Assembly (NCBI GenBank): GCA_009363875.1
Contig: CM018680.1
Coordinates: forward strand, 65,941,279 to 66,005,278
Reading direction: 5' to 3'
DNA: 64,000 nt
Source: Mikania micrantha
Taxonomy: Eukaryota > Streptophyta > Magnoliopsida > Asterales > Asteraceae
The notes below the pieces were generated by a model. It saw only the letters and a program-made list of their open reading frames with translations, had not been told where the DNA came from and searched no databases. The first letter of the stretch is position 1, and every line of letters begins with the position of its first letter. Made by a program: the position numbers and the translations under genes. This document shows, piece by piece, positions 56,285 through 64,000 of the stretch.

Positions 56285-58044
56285 GGCTGGCCGGTATGCC
56301 TTATGAGTGGGCGTGGGAGGGCGTGGCACACCGCCCCCTAGGGGCGTGGGAGCATGGGCGTGAGTCTAGCAACGGGCGTGAGGCTTAGATATAACCGTTG
56401 GAGGGAGCCGTTGGTCAAGAAAAAAAAAATTTTTTTTTTTACCTATTTAAACCATTCAAACATTAAACCCAAAAAAATTTTAACTTCCCATTTCAAACAT
56501 TCAACACAAAAAAATACCCACTCTTCCCATTTCAAACTTTCTTAACCAAAAAAATAATTTCCATGGATCCCAACCAAAACCCAAATTACTATAACCCAAA
56601 TACTCCACCTAACCGAAACCCAAACACGCCACCTCCGAATTGGGTCTTTAGCCCTTCTCCAATAAATCTTTTTTTTGATTCAAACTGTTATCGACCGAAT
56701 TTTGATTTAAGCCCACAACAAGGGTTTTATACATTCGCCGATTATGGTTCGAGTCAACAACCGCACGGGTTTGGACAATTATCTCAGGATGAAGTTATAC
56801 CCGAGACCCTACCCACTACAAATGTCGGTCCAAGCACGCAACCAAAACAAAGGCGTAGACACAGAAAGAAACAAGCTGGGGATACCGAACCCGATGTGGG
56901 AGGTTCATCCCGTCTAGAAAAATGGACTACGGAGGAAGAGTTTCAACTTACAAAAGCTTGGATCGATGTGTCGGAAGATCCAATTGTTGGTAATTACTTT
57001 CCTTTTAGTTTTTTAAAATTGTTAATATTTTTTTTATAAATTGTTAACATTTTTTTATTAATTGTTTATAGGTCGTAACAAAAAAGGACCGGACTTTTGG
57101 AGTAAAATCCGAAATCAATTTTTTCAAACCATGGGTCGTGGGGAATATCGTACAAACGATATGCTCTCTAGCTAATGGCGTGACATGAACCTAAAGGTTA
57201 GAAAGTTCAACGGGATTTATTCCCAGAAATGGCAAACTCGTCGGAGCGGCCAAAGCGACGCGATGATCGAGCTCGAATCTGAAGATCAATACCGGGAAGA
57301 GTTTAACACCCCCTTCACGCTTAAACGGAGTTGGGAGCTTATGAGGAAATGTCCGAACTGGATTCGAATCCTGACTGTACAAACGTTGGCCTCAAAACGA
57401 TCAAAAGCATCGTCAACCGATAGCCCCGGCACGTCAAATGCTCGAGTGAATATAAATCTAAACGATCTCGACGAAGAAGAAGACGATGACGACGAGATAG
57501 AGGATTTGACTCGTCCGACCGGGAGAGATCGCGCAAAAACCGACCGAGCAAGGGCGAGACGAGACTCTTCATCTCAAACGACCCCGGATTATAACCAAGG
57601 AATAGAACACTTATCTCAATGAATCGGTGACTTTAACGAATTAAAACGGGAACGTCAACGGTTGGTAGAGTTACAACTTCTACTCACCAACACCGAACAC
57701 TTAACCGGGCTCGACCGCGAAATTGCCGAGCGGGAGAAGGATACAATTCGTAATAAATATAGAGATAATTAATTTGTATTTTTTTTATTAATTTGTAATT
57801 TTTTTTATTAGTTTGTATTTTTTTATTAATTTTTTTTATTAGTTTGTAATTTTTTTTATTAATTTGTAATTTGTTTTTATTAATTATATCTCAATTTAAT
57901 TTAAAAAGAAATGATGACTTGGAGTGAGTGGGTAATGAGGCATTTCCACCAAAATGGTGGGGTGAGTGGTTGTGGTGAGTGCTTATGTGGCGCCTACGTG
58001 ACGCATAGGTGGAGTGATTGGGTCACTTGGCATACCTAATAGTC
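56285..58044 (+). mobile_element. Non-autonomous PIF/Harbinger-type element, copy 2 (ORF1 only)
   Basis: 1760 bp, ends GGCTGGCCGGTATGCC and GGCATACCTAATAGTC. TTA precedes it (56282-56284) and TAA follows (58045-58047), probably a mutated TTA. Similar to copy 1 over nearly its whole length (by eye about 95% in the ORF region). Confidence 0.83.
56563..57772 (+). pseudogene. Harbinger ORF1 (Myb/SANT-like DNA-binding protein), copy 2, with nonsense mutations
   Basis: Same gene structure as copy 1: exon 1 56563-56989, GT-AG intron, exon 2 57072-57772. Exon 1 is open through the SANT start (RLEKWTTEEEFQLTKAW). Exon 2 is stopped by TAA at 57173-57175 (Lys in copy 1) inside the DNA-binding domain and TGA at 57620-57622 (Arg CGA in copy 1). 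The C-terminus has an Asp/Glu run (DEEEDDDDEIEDL) and a coiled segment. The stops do not coincide with those of copy 1. Confidence 0.85.
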
Positions 58045-59815
58045 TAATAGATTGGATGTTTTTAAGACGTACTTGGCATTTTTATTTTAAAACATTGGTA
58101 TATGAATACCATTGGGCCTACAACTTTTTTATTTAACATTAGTATATACGAGACGTATAATCTCCTTTGATACCCACTGATTTGAGAATGATTGGTGTCG
58201 TATGCGTCTCGTATATGAGTCAAATAATTGATACTGAGAAATTCTTACAAAAAATGATTGTCCCGTATACACTTCTTATACGCCTATACGAGACGTGTGA
58301 AAGGTGTGGAGTGGTACAAGAACAACAGCTTGTTAGTTTAAAAAAGATGATGTTATCTATAACCTAGAAAGTTATGCTTGAGTTTTATTCTTTATCATGT
58401 AACAATTTAATTACTCGTGAACCAGTAACGAAAATCTTAAGGATTACAATAACCCTCCTTACCAAATTATACAAGGTGTAAAAATACATCTTTTTTTAAT
58501 GGCACATTTTAAGTCATTTCACCCGGGTAAATCTAACGATGAAAGGCCACCGATACCCATGAAACGGAAACTCGCTAGTATTGAACCCATAAAATAAGTT
58601 TACACCAAAACACGGTTAAAAATAATCATTATTTAAAAATATATTATATATGAAACAATCAGGTTTTGAAAAAAAAAATCTATATTAACATGTAGCTGAA
58701 ATAATAGTGTCACAATGTGTCTTTAAAATTTTATAAAGGATTATAACATTAAAAGTTATATCTAAAATAAACAATTAATTTAAAAAGTAAATTATAACTC
58801 AATTCAATATATTATTATATTTAATAAAATTATTATTATTAATTAAAAAAATATTAAATTGGTTTCAGATTAAGAAACACAAAAAATGATGTGGGTGTGA
58901 ATGAAAAAGAAAATAAAAGATAACATAAGTCTTTAAGTTTTGAAAATGAAAATAATAATAAAAATAATAAGGATAAGAGTAAGAATAAAGTTAGGACTCA
59001 TATCACATGGTCAGTTGTTTTATCACTGAATAATGCTACATTGGTGATAAAGTGGTGTTTGGTTTCCTATAAATACACAACCTATAAATATAAAACTCGA
59101 TAGACATAATATTAAACTAGGTTTAATCCCCGCGTGTTGCGGCGTGTTATCACAGCACATTTTCGAGAACATGTATTATATATCATTTGCAGAAACATAA
59201 GTTAAATAACAAAATCAAATCTCTCGTCACGAAATCTATACAATTTTTCATTAAAATATAAAATCATACGAAATCCTCTTATATATGTTACAAAAATATT
59301 AGAAAAAATCACAAAAAAAATCTTTCTCACCAACAAACAATCGTTTTAATTAAAATAAAAAACAAAATTTCTAAGCAAATCTCTCAAATTAATAAAACAA
59401 AATTTTTTACGCAAATTTAATACTCTCATATGTGTTTACAAAGTTAAAAAACTTTAGGTAGTCGAAGTCTAAATTATCAAAATGTCACTAAATGGAATAG
59501 ACAAATCAATTTTCATGTGGGTTAAAATGGAACACATGTTTATTTTCAAAATCCCAAATGAACGACTCATATACGGTTTAAGAGTTTTCTCTCTAAGATC
59601 GGGTTTTCGCAGGATACTAACATATATAATATAAGATGTCATACATGGAACATAAACCTACATTAAACATGAATAAAAAAATTAGGTTTTGAATAAACAA
59701 ATCAATTTTAATGTGTGTTAATATTGACCATATGTTCGTTTTTAAAATTTCAAATGTACGACTCAAATAGGGTTTGAGGGTTTTCTCTTTAAGATCGAGT
59801 TTTTACTGAATACAA

Positions 59816-59860
<45 letters not shown>

Positions 59861-60481
59861 CAATATAATATACATATATCTACTATTTTACTATGCATAT
59901 TAATAATAATAATAATATTATTATTATTAAATATAATTACTATTCCTTTTTTCATGAATTATAATAGTATATATATGTAGTAATATATAATATTCAATAT
60001 AATATACATATATCTACTATTCAATTTCATGAGTTTTAATGTATACTAGTATTATTTCATCCACACGTTGCGGCGGAAAACTTCTAAGCTGACGAGGTTA
60101 ATGTTTTGGATTTTAATGTGTTGATTACATTCAGTTGTTAAAGTGGTTTTTAGACTATAATCTGCGCTTTCCCAATAGACCTTACCTACCCAATTTTAAA
60201 CCTTTATGTAGTGTAAAATATTATATTATAATATTATAATATATTAAAGGTAAAGCATTAAAACCAAAATTTAAAAAATACGTTAAATACATTAAATAAT
60301 ATATCTGCTATTCAAGAAAATGTTGATTAATAGTCATTGTAATAAAGTAAAACATGCATGATTTACCGAGATGAGCGGGCAAGTCTTTGAGCTTTCTTTA
60401 GTCTTTTAGTTAGCAAAGTTGTTTTTATAATCAAATATGTTGTCTTTGTCTCAAATGAATATATCATCGTGTTCATATAAA
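58045..60481. other. AT-rich intergenic DNA with minor repeats, no gene recognised
   Basis: 58146-58300 contains TATACGAGACGTATA, TGCGTCTCGTATATGAG and CTATACGAGACGTGT, i.e. one ~10-bp motif in both orientations. About 59505-59625 and 59700-59820 are diverged copies (~197 bp apart) of a block with GTTTATTTTCAAAAT ... TTTTCTCTCTAAGATCGGGTTTT. An (AT)n run is at 59817-59857. AATATTCAATATAATATACA occurs at about 59857 and 59988. CCCGCGTGTTGCGGCG (59122) and CCACACGTTGCGGCGG (60061) resemble the GC hairpin near some Helitron ends. Confidence 0.45.
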
Positions 60482-60648
60482 GTGGCGAAGCTTGAATATA
60501 ATCCTAAGGGGGGTGAACTAATTTTTTTTTCCAGGGGGCGAAATAAAGGTTTTTAAAAATTTTTACACTACGTATCGAGAAATTTACACTATTACACGAA
60601 AAAACAAGGGGGCGGTCGCCCCCCTCACTCTGAATAAACCTTCGCCCA
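60482..60648. mobile_element. Small TIR element with a 12-bp flanking direct repeat
   Basis: About 167 bp from GTGGCGAAGCTTGA to CCTTCGCCCA, whose ends are inverse over GGCGAAG. Internal inverted C/G blocks GGGGGGTG, GGGGGCG and CGCCCCCC. TGTTCATATAAA is present on both sides (60470-60481 and 60649-60660), longer than a typical hAT duplication, so part of it may be element sequence. Confidence 0.6.
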
Positions 60649-60660
60649 TGTTCATATAAA

Positions 60661-61871
60661 TCATAGTTTTTCTTAATAGGTAAAATCAATTAACTAAATT
60701 AGCAAGTTAACTGCTTACTATAAACTAACCAACACTATGAAGATCATGTTTCTTCGAAAGTTTGACATTATCATGGTTCTTGTAATGGATTGCATCTCCA
60801 AGAGGTTGTTTAGGAAAAATAAACCAACAACATAACTAAGAATCATAACATGAATTATTAATATTATATTTCAAAATACAATACAATAATCTATGTTGCC
60901 GTAATTGGAATATTGCATAAGAAGATTAGGAAATCACCACTAAGTTTCTATCTATAACTATGCTATATATGTGTTCAAATAATTTCAAAGGTTTAATACT
61001 ATTATTTACAGGATTAATTAAAACAACAGATAATCTAATTATCTAATCTTGAATGGTCAAATACCACTAAAAGCCTCAACAAAGCATGTTACTAAGTAAA
61101 GTTCTAGACAATGGAAGCAACAAAACCCATATCGAATCACGTAAACATCATCAAGCACACCCAATTCAATAATACACATAAAACAATGCTAACCCAAAGT
61201 GTCACCTTCATTCATTGAAGACTTGAATGATGAATCAGACATTTCCTTTATAATCCAACCCAAAGTGTAGCCTATGTAGAAAAGAAAAGCACACGACAAA
61301 CAAATTATATGAAGTGAAAAACATAAGGAACAAACAAACATACCTCTGAATGAGCTGAACCACAGATACAGATGCAGAGATTTGATTACAAAATGGATTT
61401 TGTTTATCCAACATAACATGGAAGGGTTTTAAATTATGTTTAGTTAATTTTTAAAATGATTTTTTCTTTTTTTTTTTTTCAAAATTAAATTAAAGTATTC
61501 TTTGTATATACTTTAAAAAAATAAATTTATTTACAAACATCAAAGGATCCTATTAAATTAATTTAATTAATAATATTTTAATTATTTTTCATATTTATAA
61601 TCCATAATCTATAATCCCTATTCATATGTATAATTTCATTCCATAATAAATATTAAATAATAACAATTAACAATTAAATAGGAGAGAATCAGAAAAATCA
61701 AAAAATAGATGACATATATTATTGACATGTCATTATTTTTATAAAATTAAGATAGAATGGCATATATAAAAAATGAATACAGCTTTGTTTAAATAATAAT
61801 TAATGATGTTAGATGATTTTGGGGCCCTTTTATTTGGACACCCCACTTTTATATTTTTACACCCCTGCCGT
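60661..61871. other. Intergenic DNA, no gene recognised
   Basis: A minus-strand open frame at 61419-61189 with a hydrophobic stretch (CSLCFSLHIICLSCAFLFYI) is flanked by AT-rich sequence; it could be a stray exon but nothing supports it. Remainder AT-rich. Confidence 0.4.
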
Positions 61872-62085
61872 TCAAGACGGGCTGTACTGGCCAGTACGAC
61901 CCGTCTTGAGTATAGACAAACATTCCATAGAATTCTTTGAAATCAGTGAAACAATCTGTGGGCCGGGCCGTACTGGCCAGTACGACCCGTCTTGAACCAA
62001 GCTTATTTTTCCAAACAATTTTGGGTGTCAACCAGTTTTGCTTAACTCAAGACGGGCCGTACTGACCAGTACGGGCCGTCTTGAA
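61872..62085. repeat. Three ~36-bp palindromes (CAAGACGGGC...GCCCGTCTTG type)
   Basis: 61872-61909 (CAAGACGGGCTGTACTGG then its near-inverse CCAGTACGACCCGTCTTG), about 61963-61995 and about 62047-62085 (most perfect). Spacing about 85 bp. Sequence between them is unrelated and AT-rich. Confidence 0.85.
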
Positions 62086-62490
62086 TTAATTTATTTTATT
62101 TAAACTTAATTTGCGTTTATAAATAATTTTTAACGATCTACGTTTAATACGTGAATTATTTGAATGATATGAGTTATTTATTTTATTTAAACTTAAATTA
62201 CGTAATTAAATTTAATTTTTAACGATATACGTTTATTATGTAAGTTATTTGAACGATATACAACTATTATGTTAATTAAACGTCATAATGTCGTTTTAAC
62301 TAAATATTTCATTTTACAATTAGTTTGTTTACGTTAATTTAAATAATTTAAACGATATAAAGTTTGCCGCGCAAATGCAGAAAGAAACATACGTATATAC
62401 ACTGTGCGGTTTTATATACAAGGAAACAAAATACAAAAAATACAAAAGTAACTACGATCCCGATGGTCCAGCGTCCGATCTGTCGTCTGC
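62086..62490. other. AT-rich spacer between palindromes and Athila-type ORF
   Basis: TTTATTTAAACTTAAWTTRCG and TTTAACGATMTACGTTTAWTA blocks each occur twice or more (about 62090-62250), forming a diverged short tandem repeat. No gene. Confidence 0.5.
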
Positions 62491-63330
62491 CTAGACACGT
62501 GGCTCCGGGAACGGTGGAAGCTGTGTCCCGTCCCGTCGCGCATGCTCTGACGCGACCGTCCACTGGACCAAATCCTCGTAACGATTGAGCCGTCGCTCGA
62601 CGCGTGCCATCCGCTGAGCCGTCTCGTTGCACCGGGCGGCAATCTGGTGCAACAACGCCTCGAGTGGCTCGGTCAGGCGCACCACACGGTAAACGTGCGG
62701 TGGATGCTGCGGAGGCTCCTCCTCGCGCGGCGGTGACTTGACCGGCTCCTCCCGAATCGTCTCGGGCTCCGGTATCGGGCGACCGTGCTGCTGCTGCTGC
62801 TCCAGCACGACGATGACCTGGGCGGCCTGAAACGGGCGGCAGTCCTGCCCAATAAACCGCAATCCCAGACCCGGGATGTCTGCAACAAGTTTCATACTGA
62901 TGACAGTCTGCCGATCGAGCTTACGAGGCTCGATCGCCGGCAGATCATCAAGCATGTCAAGCATGTCAACCATGCCTCTGGTGCGGGCGATGTGGGTGAC
63001 AAAGGCGCCACCCCACAATGTACCGCGTTCCTGTCAGTGGTAGAAGGAGGCGTAGTACAACGCAAAACACTGTGCCTGGTTGCACGGCCTGCCAGCAATG
63101 AGTGAGTGCAGATAAAACAAATCTGTCGTCGTCACCCACTCCTGGCTCTGACCGCGACCTGAAATGGTCGTCACGATGCAGCGGTGGATGTAACGGATCA
63201 GAGGATCTCTGATCATCGTAGCCCGTACTCGGTGGCCAGTGAAGGGCTCATCAGATATCTGGGCCCACCAGGCCCTCATAACCCCCTCCTCCCCCTGCGT
63301 CAACCCCTGTATGAAGTCCTCACGAACGGT
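62491..63330 (-). pseudogene. Athila-type retroelement ORF, interrupted by one stop
   Basis: Minus-strand frame with RDPLIRYIHRCIVTTISGRG, VTTTDLFYLHSLIAGRPCN and CFALYYASFYH, then TGA at 63036-63034, then in the same frame QERGTLWGGAFVTHIARTRG and DRQTVISMKLVADIPGLGL. This is the pattern of the Athila ORF1/plant transposon protein family (a protein of unknown biochemical role encoded by Athila elements). The C-terminal part has a Gln run (EQQQQHGRP) and a Pro/Glu-rich linker, then a helical segment. The stop replaces what is probably an Arg CGA codon (C-to-T at CpG). GC-rich compared with its surroundings. No RT, integrase or LTR of this element is in the window. Confidence 0.7.
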
Positions 63331-63467
63331 CTCCGGCCCGTCTTGGTCATACCAGGCCAAAACCAGGCCGTCTGGCCAAGACGACCCGTCTTGGTCAAGA
63401 CGGCCCGTCTTGGTCATACCAGGCCAAAACCAGGTCGTCTGGCCAAGACGACCCGTCTTGGTTATAC
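63331..63467 (-). repeat. 67-bp tandem repeat made of GGCCCGTCTTGG / CCAAGACG palindromic units
   Basis: GGCCCGTCTTGGTCATACCA starts at 63335 and again at 63402 (period 67), each followed by CCAGGCCAAAACCAGG, then GTCTGGCCAAGACGACCCG. It shares CAAGACG/CGTCTTG cores with the palindromes at 61872-62085. It lies directly upstream (minus strand) of the Athila-type frame. Confidence 0.8.
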
Positions 63468-64000
63468 TGTGACACCCCATAATTTCCAGGTCAGCACCTT
63501 ATTTATTCAAATGTTAATTAAAAACTATTTGTACACGTGGCACGACAATACAAACATTGATACACAACATGATAATCCAAAGGATTATCAGAAACCGCAC
63601 ACACGTGTCAAAAAAATCACGAACGTTGGTGAACGTCACATCAATTAGGCACAGAAACTCTTCACAAGTCAATTATGGTTAATAATTGGCATTTAGAGTC
63701 CAAACGATGCTCAAACGATGTTCTATAGTTGAGAAACGGGCGAAAATGGGCCCAGAACCACAAAATAGGCTTATTGGGCCTAACATATGGGCCAGGCGCT
63801 ACGCCTGACCCGAGGCTCCTATCCTTGGCGATCCGCGCGGATGAAGAAAATGGCGCCTCATCTGCCTCACCCGCGCGCAACGACTGGCAAATGGCGAGAC
63901 ACGTCAGGCGATACGCCTGACACCCTGGATTCTCAGATTTCTTTTAAACTTCCAAGATTCATCATCACACCTACACACACTCATTTTAACCAAGCTCATA
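63468..64000 (+). mobile_element. Start of an LTR, truncated by the window end
   Basis: TGTGACACCCCATAATTTCC is a typical gypsy LTR start and cuts off the Athila-type repeat block. It contains TGGGCCC, TTGGGCC and TGGGCC motifs and the palindromes AGGCGCTACGCCT and AGGCGATACGCCT. The last 60 bases (TTTTAAACTTCCAAG ... CACACCTACACACACTCA) look like a transcription start region. The other end, the target duplication and the coding region lie outside the window. Confidence 0.6.

Noticed and set aside
62364..63648. Plus-strand open frames over the Athila-type ORF
   Set aside because: GC-rich antisense shadows; only the minus-strand frame matches the Athila pattern.

Overview
This is plant nuclear DNA, most likely from a eudicot of the aster family (Asteraceae). 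Three things suggest this: two receptor-like kinases with C-terminal phloem-protein-2 (PP2) domains, a domain combination I associate with Asteraceae; GT-AG introns throughout; and dense nested LTR retrotransposons of the Tekay/Del, Reina, Athila and Copia types. The family-level taxonomy is inference from protein style, not from a marker gene. There is no sign of bacterial or organellar genes.

Layout. 1-3633 (+) is the 3' part of a kinase-PP2 gene (gene A). 5576-30823 is a complete 25.2-kb Ty3/gypsy chromovirus (called 'host element' here) with 4222-bp LTRs and a TAAAA target duplication. Its gag-pol frame is split at 13052/25009 by a second complete gypsy element, inserted antisense (13053-25003, 2.85-kb LTRs, GATTA duplication, 'nested element'). 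The nested element carries an extra acidic coiled-coil ORF upstream of gag. 34085-37639 is a solo LTR (AAAGT duplication). 38572-39468 is a solo LTR with a CATTT duplication, probably Copia. 40453-41691 is a Mutator-type element with ~185-bp inverted ends around GC-rich, gene-like DNA (Pack-MULE candidate). 42290-42602 looks like a promoter and 5' exon whose intron was invaded by a short-LTR Reina-like element (42833-47790, AATTG duplication) with badly broken coding regions.

50010-52165 is a foldback element that was itself hit by a PIF/Harbinger-type element carrying only a Myb/SANT-like ORF1 (50212-51983). A second copy of that element lies at 56285-58044. Between them, on the minus strand, is a second kinase-PP2 gene (gene B, 52501-55071) that lacks the second PP2 domain seen in gene A. 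61870-63467 holds a series of ~36-bp palindromes and an Athila-type ORF with one internal stop. From 63468 to the window end there is the start of another LTR.

How it fits together. The only candidate cellular genes are the two kinase-PP2 paralogues, which point toward each other across ~49 kb of transposons, and the putative promoter and exon at 42.3 kb. Everything else is mobile-element biology. The most unusual point is chronological: the nested element has about 11 LTR-LTR substitutions in 2.85 kb, while the element it sits in has only 2 in 4.22 kb, the reverse of what nesting order predicts. All target-site duplications, LTR boundaries and exon joins were read directly from the sequence; family names are from recognised protein motifs; no database search was possible.
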